A stretch of 64,000 nt of DNA from NCBI GenBank assembly GCA_018697195.1, contig CM031879.1, positions 32,412,184 to 32,476,183 of the forward strand, read 5' to 3'. Numbering within the stretch: position 1 is the stretch's first letter; every line of letters starts with the position of its first letter. This document shows, in pieces, positions 1 to 10,644 of the stretch. Both the position numbers and the translations under genes were made by a program. The notes under the pieces are model-generated. The model was given only the letters and a program-made list of their open reading frames with translations. It had not been told where the DNA came from and did not search any database. The stretch comes from Certhia americana. Taxonomy: Eukaryota; Chordata; Aves; Passeriformes; Certhiidae.

Positions 1-1670
1 GATTATGTGGTAGTGCTTTCTATGGGATTGATCAAATTTGATAGTGTGAGCCTAAATTTCTCTGCAAACAAACATACACAGTCAAACTGCAATAATGTAT
101 GGACCAGTTATTTAACATCAGTCAAAACTGAATCAGAAGAGCGGTCAACTTGGCAGAAGCAGTCCCCGAGAGCCTCTGTTCTTACATTATGTGAGTTTCA
201 GAGCTGCATATTTCAAGATACTGTCCAAAGGTGAAGCTGGTGTCCAGCTGGCAAGTCTTTGGGAACAAGTTACTGAATTTACAAAAATATGCTTCTGCTG
301 TATCAGACTGATGCCTTAACAGAAGCACAAAGTATGCTTGAGTCTACCTTGCATGTCTGGGTTTTCTCATTAGGAAGCACTTCTGCTGTTGCAGCACAGA
401 TTTCATTGCCTCATATCACAGCACACAACTGTCATTTTCTGATTTTGTTTCAGCAACCTGAAGTGAACAGGGAATGTGTTATCCTTAGCTGCCTAGAAAA
501 AATATGGTTTAGATGAAAAGTGCTCTCAACCCTGGCTTGATCATCTGTCTGACAGTATCAGTGAACTTTTCGTTAGTAATTTGACATAAATATTAAGACT
601 GGTGAATCAGCTGGAGAGACAGCAGGGGAATTCTTCCCACATTTGTGTAAGACCAGGCAGAAGACAAACTAATTATCCTCTGCTTGAGAGCAAATGAGGA
701 ATTCTAGGACAGCTATTTTAGCTGCAGGTATGCATGTAAATTTCTTGTTTCTTCCTAAAAATTACAGGTTTGGTGCAATAGTTGTTTTCATACCCCAGTA
801 CTTTGCTGTTTGTTTGCTTGAAAATGCTGAATGCTGCTGTTTGTTCCCACGTACGCACTGTCAAGAACAAATCTAATTTCTAAAATCTATTAATGCTTTT
901 TTTCCATTCCTCTAAAATAAAGTTACTGTATGTTCTTCAAGTCAAAGATTTGCTCTCTACTCAAGTCTGCATAAGGCCCTATATCTCATTTTGGTTATTG
1001 TTAGACTGGTTTGGGAAAATGCTAAAGCATATGCTTATTCTTCATTGATCAGAATGTTTTCCTGAATTGTGATTGTCTCAATTTCAAGCAGTAAGTTACA
1101 TTCTTCAACTTCAGAAATGTGTGGGTTCTTTTCCTCTTTGTTCGTGTCCCTGCACATTCCTTATTGCTTAAAAATGTATCTGGAACTTTTGATGTACAGC
1201 AAATTTACAAATAAATTAAAATCTTGATTTTTGAGAACAGATGATGAGAGCATAAGCCATGTAAGTTCTAGCAGGCATTGTGTGTTATCTTCAGCATTTG
1301 TAAAACTGATGGTTTTTTTAAAGTCTGATGTCCCCCAAGCATACATCTTGATGTTACAAGTCTGCTGCCTTGAAGATTCCTTGGAGATATTGTTAGCTTC
1401 TCATGGTAGCACATTCATGATTGCCTTATTGCAGACATTTTGGAGAGTCATGAAAATAGGATTTGAGAGACAAGAATCAGGAAATTTAACAGCATCCAGC
1501 AGTATCACAGTGAACGTGGTGTATTTTTTAGATTCTCTGTAAACAATTAACATCTCAGAAGACACTTTGTTTTGAGGTGATTTAGGCAGAATGGAGGGTT
1601 GGAATGAATGTTGAAGCATGGAGTTCATGTCTTTCTTGTTAACTGGGTATGTATTTATTTTCAATTTTAG
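1..1670 (+). other. DYRK2: 3' part of a DYRK2 intron
   Basis: AT-rich sequence with stops in all frames runs up to a good splice acceptor: a pyrimidine-rich stretch ending in TTTTCAATTTTAG at 1658-1670. A plausible branch site, TGTTAAC, lies at 1637-1643, about 29 bases upstream. I looked here for the upstream DYRK2 coding exon, which in other vertebrates encodes a Gly/Ala/Pro-rich N-terminus, and did not find it, so that exon must lie before base 1. The small open frames in this stretch have no protein-like character. I recognise no repeats. Confidence 0.8.
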
Positions 1671-3272
1671 GTTGGAGGCGGTAAGCACACAATGAATGAG
1701 CACCTACATGTTGGTAACCATGGACAAATCCAGGTTCAGCAGCTCTTTGAAGAAAACAGTAACAAGAGAACAGTTCTGACAACACAGCCAAATGGACTTA
1801 CAACGCTAGGCAAATCTGGATTGCCAGTGGTTCAGGACAGACAGTCAGAGAGTGCCCACAGGCGACAAGGGAGCTCCAGCTCTTTAAAATCTACAGATGG
1901 AACTGGGAAGGTCAAAGCCTCTGTTATCACACCGGAGCAGGCAATGAAGCAATACATGCAAAAATTAACAGCTTTTGAGCATCATGAGATTTTTAGCTAC
2001 CCTGAAATATACTTCTTGGGTCCAAATGCAAAGAAGCGGCAAGGTGTGGTTGGTGGTTCGAACAACTGTGGGTATGATGATGAGCAAGGGTCTTACATAC
2101 AAGTACCCCATGATCATATTGCATACAGGTATGAAGTCCTGAAAGTTATAGGGAAAGGAAGCTTTGGACAGGTGGTGAAGGCCTACGATCACAAGATGCA
2201 TCAGCATGTGGCACTGAAAATGGTGAGAAATGAAAAACGCTTTCACCGCCAAGCTGCGGAAGAAATTAAGATCCTGGAACATCTCCGGAAACAAGATAAG
2301 GATAACAACATGAATGTTATTCACATGTTGGAAAACTTCACATTCCGCAGCCATATCTGCATGACATTCGAGTTGCTGAGCATGAACCTTTATGAATTAA
2401 TAAAGAAAAACAAGTTTCAAGGCTTTAGCCTACCTTTGGTTCGGAAATTTGCCCACTCAATTTTACAATGCTTGGATGCTTTGCACAAAAACAGAATCAT
2501 TCACTGTGACCTTAAACCTGAAAACATTCTGTTGAAACAACAGGGTAGAAGTGGTATTAAAGTGATTGATTTTGGCTCAAGTTGTTACGAGCATCAGCGT
2601 GTCTACACTTACATTCAGTCACGGTTTTATCGTGCACCCGAAGTCATCCTTGGTGCTCGTTATGGGATGCCCATAGATATGTGGAGCTTGGGCTGTATCC
2701 TAGCAGAGCTTCTGACTGGTTATCCACTTTTACCTGGAGAAGACGAAGGAGACCAGCTGGCTTGTATGATTGAACTTTTGGGCATGCCTTCTCCAAAACT
2801 CTTAGATGCATCCAAGCGAGCAAAAAACTTTGTGAGCTCTAAGGGTTATCCCCGCTATTGCAGCGTCACAACCTTGTCTGATGGCTCTGTAATACTTAAT
2901 GGTGGACGCTCTCGGAGGGGAAAACTGCGTGGCCCACCAGAGAGCAGAGAGTGGGGTAACGCATTAAAGGGATGTGATGATCCCCTCTTCCTTGACTTCT
3001 TAAAACAGTGTTTAGAATGGGATCCTGCTGTCCGTATGACACCCAGCCAGGCTTTGCGGCATCCCTGGCTAAGGAGACGGTTGCCAAAACCTCCAACTGG
3101 GGAAAAGGCCTCAGCAAAGAGAATTACAGAGAGTACTGGTGCTATAACTTCAATTTCCAAGTTACCTCCAACTTCAAGCTCAGCTTCAAAACTGAGGACT
3201 AATTTGGCACAGATGACTGATGCCAATGGGAATATTCAGCAAAGAACAGTGTTGCCAAAACTCGTTAGCTGA
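1671..3272 (+). CDS. DYRK2: DYRK2 dual-specificity kinase, terminal coding exon (5' partial)
   Basis: DYRK2 is a CMGC-group kinase. It autophosphorylates a tyrosine in its own activation loop and then acts as a Ser/Thr kinase; known roles include p53 phosphorylation, proteasome regulation and scaffolding of the EDVP E3 ligase. Seven codons (V-G-G-G-K-H-T) follow the acceptor, then an in-frame Met at 1692 begins 526 codons ending in TGA at 3270-3272. Numbered from that Met: basic KKR at 114-116; DH-box region about 128-146; kinase domain from about 147 to 460; glycine loop GKGSFG 154-159; ATP lysine K176; helix-C glutamate E191; catalytic loop HCDLKPEN 271-278 with D273; DFG 293-295; activation-loop YTY with Y305 and Y307; APE 315-317. 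The C-terminus (LPKLVS) is the usual DYRK2 end. All catalytic residues are present, with no frameshift. The Met at 1692 matches the start of the known short isoform; the longer isoform needs upstream exons outside the window. From memory, the protein is two residues shorter than the human short form, near HVGNHGQ. Identification is near certain. Confidence 0.98.
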   Translation, partial: VGGGKHTMNEHLHVGNHGQIQVQQLFEENSNKRTVLTTQPNGLTTLGKSGLPVVQDRQSESAHRRQGSSSSLKSTDGTGKVKASVITPEQAMKQYMQKLTAFEHHEIFSYPEIYFLGPNAKKRQGVVGGSNNCGYDDEQGSYIQVPHDHIAYRYEVLKVIGKGSFGQVVKAYDHKMHQHVALKMVRNEKRFHRQAAEEIKILEHLRKQDKDNNMNVIHMLENFTFRSHICMTFELLSMNLYELIKKNKFQGFSLPLVRKFAHSILQCLDALHKNRIIHCDLKPENILLKQQGRSGIKVIDFGSSCYEHQRVYTYIQSRFYRAPEVILGARYGMPIDMWSLGCILAELLTGYPLLPGEDEGDQLACMIELLGMPSPKLLDASKRAKNFVSSKGYPRYCSVTTLSDGSVILNGGRSRRGKLRGPPESREWGNALKGCDDPLFLDFLKQCLEWDPAVRMTPSQALRHPWLRRRLPKPPTGEKASAKRITESTGAITSISKLPPTSSSASKLRTNLAQMTDANGNIQQRTVLPKLVS

Positions 3273-3536
3273 GTTTGAAAAACCCAATGCTGTTAATATG
3301 AGAGATACAATGTGGCTGAGCCTTATTTGTATGAAAAATTAGCTCAGATATGCATTTTTATTTGCTCAATAAATCTATTCATTTGTATCTTTCAGCACTC
3401 ATTTTAAATGTAATTTTAAATGTCAATTTTGTTTTTATAAAAATACGGGGACAATGCTTTAAGTTTTTATACTTATTTTTTAAAATGTTTGTCTTCTACA
3501 GTACAATTAGCCTTACTGTAACTAGTGTGACACAGT

Positions 3537-3542
3537 AATAAA
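3537..3542 (+). terminator. Candidate proximal poly(A) signal AATAAA
   Basis: Canonical hexamer 265 bases after the DYRK2 stop codon. The downstream sequence is only weakly GT-rich, so this would be a short-UTR alternative rather than the obvious main site. Confidence 0.4.
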
Positions 3543-4820
3543 CATCAGTGGCAGGCCACTGGTTACAACATGACTGTCATGCATTGCAGCGTGGTATCAA
3601 AGGTATTAACCTTTCTTTTCCATAGTTCATGTTAGTTTTAACCTGGGGTAAATTTGACAGACTACCTTTTGGATTTTATGGGTTTGGTCTGGATTCTGTG
3701 CACACTCACATCTATGACTGACTGGAACTCCAGGGAGAATACTCAAAGAATACAGTTAAGCACTTGTAAACTTGTAGTTTAAAGTGGAGCCATATACCAT
3801 GTTTTATTGTCATTTGTTATGTGGTGGCCCAGAGAAAGTCATGGTATCACTGAAGAGACTGTCACCTTCTATGGAATACTTTCTCTATTTAAAAGTAATG
3901 GGCTTTCATTAAAATGATCATTTAAACATACTGCAAAAAATAACACCGGGGCTAAAATGACTCTCTTACCTTGCATGCTATGTTTTAGAGTGAGAGTAAC
4001 AGGTAGTCTTGGAAAGCATGAAAATGGCAATGTATCTGTTTCTCTGAATTTGAAGTGGCTGATTAGTTGGTAATCAAAATGTTCTGAACTTCATTTCAGG
4101 TCTGTAGCATCGAGCATTCACACAGATTCTCCTTTTTCCTTTTTGTTTTTTTTTCCCCATCTTTTCTCTTTTGTTTTTTCTAACGTGCAACTTGATCTCC
4201 CAAAATCACAAAGACAGAAGTGCTAATTCTGTCAGTTTTATACTGTAACTTCCAGACTGTTAAACTACATGGATTTCAAGGCTGCTTTTATTTCCTCTGA
4301 CAATATTTGAGTGACTGTGACTTCTGTGGTACATTTACACTTCAGATCAAATCTGCATGTAGGGGCAAACACGGTGTTACTAATTGCTTCCTGTAGAGGA
4401 GTACTTCACTTTAGACAGGTTAACTGTAGAGGGAAAGATCCTCAGTGGAAAGCTTTTCAGTTGAAAGACACCATCCTAGGTAATTTCTAATAAGGGAAAA
4501 TTATCGAAGAAAAGCTAAGTGCTTGGAATTTGATTTAATGGCATTTGTAGATGAAAATTAACTTTGAAAGAACAGTTAGAGATATATGTAGATTTGTTCA
4601 CATGTGTGTGTGCTAATGCTTGATTTTTCTTTTTTACTTTTAACTGCATTCATGGAAGAAAGATGGTCTATTAAAGAATAGTATCTAGACCTATGAGAGA
4701 GGTATTCACATGTTGTAGCATGTTTTCAACAGGAACAGTTTGAAATCTGAGATCAGTGTTTTAATGCGTACAATGGCTGTGGTCTACATTGGATGTATAA
4801 AACACGAAAAGGGAATTTTA

Positions 4821-4826
4821 AATAAA
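4821..4826 (+). terminator. Candidate internal poly(A) signal AATAAA
   Basis: Canonical hexamer within the putative 3' UTR. No strong T/GT-rich element follows within 40 bases, so use is uncertain. Confidence 0.2.
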
Positions 4827-5972
4827 GTGGAACAGTCCAGAAGGGTTTATGGATGTTAGAACAAGACATACAGAATGGATTGCATTCAACCTCAGTAACG
4901 TTACTTATAAACAATATTTATATGCACAGATTTTACTGAGTTAGTTGTACAAATTATGAAAATTACTTAAAGCATGGTCCCCTGAGAGGCCAAGAAAGTT
5001 TCCGGTTAAGTTTTCCTTCATATTCATTAATTTACCACTTGCAGCTTAATTTTTGTTGGTTGGTTTGTTTTATTTTTAATTTAATGTAAGACTGGGGGAG
5101 GGATATAAAGAAAAGACAGAATTCTCAGGAAACATATCACTGAACTTCTTGCCAAAAAGTCAACACCTAAAGAAGCTCCAAAATAATTTCTGAGTAGAGG
5201 ATGTTTGTTGATTGATAAATGTAAAAATTAGACTGTCAATCAACCATTTTTCTTACTTTTTAAAATAAAAAGATAATTTCCTGCCTCTAGTCAAATTAAA
5301 TTATTTAGTGTTAACTGTTAACAACTTTATACATTATGTGTAAGTGCAATATGTAAACATGTATGAAATCATGTTAAAAATGAAATATAATACTTCTAAG
5401 AAAAGTGGGGTTTAGAATATGAATATCCAGTAAATTATGGTCAGTAAATTCTAAGTCTGGAAAAGAGATATATTAAGTTTAATGTCAAATTAATTAATAC
5501 TCATGACTGTGGGAATACAATATTATGTAGTTTTCTACAGTAACAGGGAATCTACTTCCTCCACCACCTGCTCGGCTTTACCACTCTTTTCTACCTTAAC
5601 TCTTCCTGCAAAAGTCAGGAAAGAGGGATGCTGATGTTAAGGGTGAAAGAAGAATCGTCTCCCTTGATATTTTTTTAAGCAGCGTGTTAAGATACATGTT
5701 CCTGCCTTTTGTGGCAACTTAAGGTGAAAACATTCATGATGTTCATGGGTCATTAATGGGCAACAACCACTAAATTTTTTTTCATGCAACCAGTTCTTAA
5801 TGCCAATAATGCATTTATGATCCACCTTCTTCATAAATGCTGCCGGAAACTTAAAGGCCAAAATATAGTGTGAAGAGCTATTTTTTTAACCCAGATACAG
5901 TGGAACTTCCTCTATACTAAAGGAGCAGTTACATCAAGGTTTTTAAGTGATGTAGCTGCATTTTATTGTAGC

Positions 5973-5981
5973 TTATTTATA
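5973..5981 (+). promoter_or_regulatory. AU-rich element nonamer in the 3' UTR
   Basis: TTATTTATA matches the UUAUUUA(U/A)(U/A) type of destabilising nonamer. It lies inside the putative DYRK2 3' UTR. A single copy in AT-rich sequence can arise by chance. Confidence 0.25.
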
Positions 5982-7189
5982 CCTGTAAAAAGAAGTGGGG
6001 GGAGGGGGGAAGGATGTTGCCTCTTGCTTTGATGTGATTTTATTCTAAGGGCTCTGATAATTAGGCTGGTAGAAGTTGGCTTGGAAACAGTGCTTAGTCT
6101 CACATGTTACCATTGTCTGGGGATGTCTGAGCTATTTTCAGATACAGTAACAGCACAGTGTTGTCTTTGGTTGCAGTCTCACTTGGCTCAGTTTCTTGCA
6201 CCACTGGTGTGTTCATTACCACATAAATGTTGGAACAAGAGAGTGATGCAAGATGTGTAGATTAAGGATAGAGGATGGATTGTGCCCTTGGTGTTAACAA
6301 TGTGCCTTTTGTTACAAATGCATCTTGGCCTCTTTAACCCTTGGAATACTGCTTAGTAGGGATGAAATATATTTTTAAGTGCTATACCTGTCTTAAAACA
6401 TCCTGTAGATGATCGAGGCCTTAATAGAAACAATAAGGCAATCACACTGCTAGGGTGGAGAGGACACTCTGTTCTTGTAGTACCGTCTCATTAAGGGGTT
6501 AAAGATGGCCCTTTCTCATTGGTTGTACTTCAACATCAAATTGAGTTGTTGTTTTTTTTTTTTTTAATAATTTTTTGTTATAGTGACACTAGACAAAAAT
6601 CAACTGTATTTGTAAAAATTTACCTCAAACTCTTTAGTTTTATAGTGTGATTTAATCCCAGGGCATTTGGTATGAACCAAAGTGCATTCCTTTTATATGT
6701 GCCTGGCTCTTATAAAAGTGACCAGGGATTTTTACAATTTGGGTGCAAGGCACTTAAGCCACTTTTAACTTGGTGGGTGGTTTGGAGTTATAAATGACTT
6801 CATGGGAATGTTGAAAACACTTAAAAGACATAAGTAGCATCGGGCAATATTAAAATCTTTAAGAAAGGGTGTGCATTATTTAATGCTCTCCATTTATTAA
6901 CTTTTTTTCCATCAGTAATATTTGTGATGAATATGAACTCTTTTTACAGTCATCAAAGATTAGAATATTGCCCAGCATAATGCTATGGTAGCATTTGAAT
7001 AAAATAACATTTGTGAATTATTGTTTCTAGGGGCTTGTACATCTCTGCTACAAATTGTAATTACTCAGTTCAACTGCTACAATTGCGTCTAAGCAGTAGC
7101 TTGGGTTTTTATTGGGCAATGACTTAGACACGTGACTGTAATATGCTGCAACTGTGTGTACTGAAAACGTGAAAAATGAATGTGGACTG

Positions 7190-7197
7190 TGTATATA
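7190..7197 (+). promoter_or_regulatory. Pumilio-type motif in the 3' UTR
   Basis: TGTATATA fits the PUM consensus UGUANAUA. It sits about 190 bases before the distal poly(A) signal, a common position for such sites. It is a motif match only. Confidence 0.3.
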
Positions 7198-7379
7198 TTT
7201 ATGTATAATTTTCTGTGAGATGCTGCTGTTGCCACTTAACATTAAAGATGTTGTAGTGGGTTTTAATCCTAGTGGCCAGTTTTATGATACTGTATGTATT
7301 GTACAGCTGATGACAGGAGTTAAGACTGTTCTAGTGAATATTTGTTACATTTTATTGTTGTGGCCAGAGATCATTTCAG

Positions 7380-7385
7380 AATAAA
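7380..7385 (+). terminator. Candidate distal (main) poly(A) signal AATAAA
   Basis: The hexamer is followed at about 15-50 bases by T-rich and GT-rich sequence ending near TTTTTTGTAG, the best cleavage-site context in the first 10 kb. If used, it gives DYRK2 a 3' UTR of about 4.1 kb. Confidence 0.55.
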
Positions 7386-8073
7386 ATTTTATGTCCTACT
7401 TTAATTCTGTCCACTGTACTTTGGATTTTTTGTAGTCATAAAGAGAGCCCTTGTAATGCTGACATTTCTTAAATGAGGGGAGGCCTTCTAGCCCTGCTCA
7501 ATCAGTGGCATCAGTGCCTTTGTCCCCAGGCTTGCTTGCTGGTACCTGTATATAGCAATCACCCATTGCTGGAGGATGACTCTTCTGCTTTATGTATCTT
7601 GTCAGCCTTGAATATTGCCCAAAGGCTGCTTTTGCCCTGTGGTTTCTAAAGTTCTTCTCAGGACTTAGAAAGTAATATGTTTGTATTTTTATTTGCCCCA
7701 TAATTTAAGAGAAAATATCTTTGGCAGGAACTTTGTGGACATGGGTGTTCTAACTTTTTTTAGCTGCTTTTGAAAGATCTTTTAAAATAAACGGTAGATT
7801 TGATTTTATAAGTACTTGATTGAGACAGGTACAGTGTATATTCTTTTTCTTAAATCTGCTTTAAAAAGACTCAGATTTCTGCACTATTACTTTTGTCAGG
7901 CTGAGTTTTCAGAACTTGTCAGACTTTATAAAGTCCCAGGATAATGAGAACATACTAAACAAGCTAGTGAGCTGAGGTCTTTTCACTAATACATCCAGAG
8001 TAATTTTACTGCTTAGCAGAGAACTGTCTTGTGATTGGCTACATTATTGGTAATAATGTCCGAAATCAAGGGA

Positions 8074-8116
8074 TTTAACTGTTTTAACTTAAACCGTTAA
8101 GTTTAACTGTTTTAAC
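8074..8116. repeat. Two copies of a 15-bp direct repeat, 28-bp period
   Basis: TTTAACTGTTTTAAC occurs at 8074-8088 and again at 8102-8116. The spacer itself contains TTAA-rich sequence. It may be a local duplication just 3' of DYRK2. Confidence 0.8.
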
Positions 8117-8278
8117 CTATTCATCATAGTTGGGAGATTTTAGCGCACAAACCCCATCGTATTAAATATAGATATATACAGTTTACAGCCCCAAAGAGCA
8201 GTTAGCCAAACATTACGTTCTGTGGCCTATTTGTTTGTGATTGTGTGCTTCTGAGGACAAAGGCCTCTTTTTAGTTTT

Positions 8279-8322
8279 AGTTAGTTAAACTTTTTTGTGG
8301 AAGAAAGTTTAACCAACTAACT
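8279..8322. repeat. Imperfect inverted repeat (short hairpin)
   Basis: The left arm AGTTAGTT-AAACTTTTTT pairs with the right arm AAGAAAGTTT-(AACC)-AACTAACT across a GTGG loop, with a four-base bulge. The stem is about 18 bp, too short and AT-rich to be called a microRNA precursor. Confidence 0.6.
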
Positions 8323-10514
8323 CCAGCCATGTAATCCTATTGTCAACTTTTGCATTTTTTTGTCATCTTTGTTTTTTCATTTGAAGAAGGGTCAGGGCCA
8401 TCTCACTTGATTTCAGTTGTTTAGAAGCTGGCTTTTGCCCTGTGCCATTTGCTGAGACTCCAGTAGCTGGTGTGGAATTTGTGTTGCCCTTTGCCAGCAC
8501 CTCCTGGTCTTCAAGAGCTCAGATCCCTCCCTAAAATGGGACCCTTGGAATTCCACCCTGAATGACACTCTGTAGTTGCAGTTCTCTCTGCAGTGCTTCC
8601 TTTTGTGAAAAAAACTGTCTCCCTTTGGATAACAGCTGTGCATCTCTGTTTTTTTACAGAAAACCTGGTAAAGAATGCAAGAAGTGTAATGATCATCAGG
8701 TAGTGTGATTGTTCACTTACATTCACTTACATTACAATTGTTCACTTACAGATGCTGTTGCTTCTCTTCAAAATGCCATCTTGCCCCAGTTTTTAAAGAC
8801 TCCTTATTGAAAGATCCCACAGGAATTTTACTCTTGCTCAAAACTTAAGAAATGAAAAAAGTACTATAGAATGTGTCTGTATAGGGCTTCCTGTGGCCAG
8901 GAGTTGGTATGGAGAGGGAAAAAAGGCATGTGTAAGACAAATATAGGGGCAAGTTCTGGGTAAGCATGATCCTTCCAGTGTTCTGTGGAGGTTTTTAAGA
9001 AGTTCAGCAGTATCAGATTGAGAAAGGGATAGTCTTAAGTGCTTCTCAGTGTCTTAAACAATTGATAAACTGTTAATTCAGTGGAAAAACATTCTTTTGA
9101 AAGCTTGTCATTTAAACTCCATGCCAATAATTAAAGGATAGCATTAAAGAATCTTTTCTGTAGCTAGAACTTTATAAGCATTATTATACAGTTCTTTTCG
9201 AAATGTGATTTATGGTGCTGTTAGGCTGCTAGCATAATCTTATGTTTTATATTTTATGGTTCTGAGAGGACGAACATTCTTTGTCTTTTTCTTAAGTGCA
9301 TGGTACTAGACATCTCCCAGCCATCAGATATGCTATATATTACAGTAAAAGTGGTATTGGTAGAATTGGTTTCTGTTCCTTTGCAGAAATCCTCTGCTGC
9401 TCTTGGAACTGGGCTTTCTGCGTGTCATTTTCCTTCTTTGATTTCGTCTGCTGTTTGCTTTCTTGTTCATTTGTTTGTTTTTGATAAGTGCTTTCCAGCC
9501 TCTAGCTGTGGTGAGTCTTGGATCTCTGCCAGCTATCGAACACATTGGGATAGGGAATACTGCAAAAACAATGGTTCTTTAGCCTTTTTCCAGCAATAAA
9601 CAGAAAGTCTAGCTCAGTACCAAACTCCTAACACAGGGAAAGCATATTCACCTCCAGCTGCTGGGTCCATACTGGCTGTTAACCTTCTTGTTTAACTTCT
9701 GCATGAAGTTTGGTGGAAATGCCAGGTGCTGCAGAATGAAATGGCTTGTGTCCATCACTTTGAGGGGGAAAATGAGACTACAGTAGAAGGTTATGACATC
9801 TTTTTTGAGAAAATCTGGGATAGAGATGGAGCTAGGGAAGGTTTTGTTGAGAAATTCTTGTACTGAAAGCTCTGCATAACACCGTGGGAAGTGGCAAATA
9901 CAGTGTTCCTGCTAACAGAGTGGGAACTGTTTCCTCTGTTTTGCAGACTGTTCTCATTTCTGTGGTTTGGTTATCTGCAGGCTGCATATAGCTGTGCATA
10001 CCTTAGGTGCCTAAAGATACTGTCTGGAGCAGCTTAAAACAGTGAAATAAAATTTTATCACTAATGTGGGCACTGGGAAATCCAAAGGTTTCCCATTCAG
10101 AGAATTGACCATCTGACCTGACATCATTGCGCCCGAAATCCGTTTAAGACTGTCTAAATGCAAAGCATTGCTGGGAACTGTTAAACTGGGATTCCACATA
10201 CTATGGGGGAGAAATGTCCATGAAGCAGAAAAGCAATTGACAATTGTCTTATAAAGACTTTGGAGCAGGTTTCAAGTACCGTAGTGATTAATTAAAGACT
10301 ACCTCTTTAATGTAATAAAAGTGGTGCGAATAAAGACATAATAGTATTTTTATTTCAGTGTCAACGTGACAGTAAAAATTCCACATTTAATTATTTTTCT
10401 CCCAACTGTGAGTTCTTGCAGACACTACAAATATACTTTTCTCAAACCATCTAGGTGTAGACATCTACTCTCCTATCAGCTCCTGATGGATGAGCAGGAC
10501 TCAAAATTAAGGAA

Positions 10515-10568
10515 TGTGTGTGTGTATACAATGTATATGTATAGGTATGTATGTGTGTACACATATAT
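10515..10568. repeat. TG/TA microsatellite
   Basis: Imperfect alternation of TG, TA and TATG units. On the other strand it reads as CA/TA repeats. Confidence 0.8.
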
Positions 10569-10623
10569 GACTCTTTGAAAAACAAACCCGAAAATTCTGC
10601 AGGCATTCTTTGTAGTGCTTTAC

Positions 10624-10644
10624 AAAAAAAAAAAAAAAAAAAAA
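10624..10644. repeat. A21 homopolymer
   Basis: Uninterrupted run of 21 A. No recognisable retroelement body precedes it on the + strand. Confidence 0.9.

Larger units (their letters stand above)
3273..7405 (+). other. DYRK2: Probable DYRK2 3' untranslated region
   Basis: No open frame or recognised repeat interrupts the AT-rich sequence after the stop codon. Three AATAAA hexamers could end the transcript, at 3537, 4821 and 7380. The last is followed by T- and GT-rich sequence (about 7400-7435), as expected of a cleavage site. It is preceded by a block (about 6800-7380) that looks like slowly evolving UTR sequence, with long AT-rich runs and Pumilio-like and AU-rich motifs. The 3' limit is inferred from the signal alone; the real end could be proximal or lie further out. 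Confidence 0.6.

Noticed and set aside
8279..8322. MicroRNA precursor
   Set aside because: The stem is about 18 bp with a four-base bulge and is very AT-rich, too short for a typical precursor hairpin.
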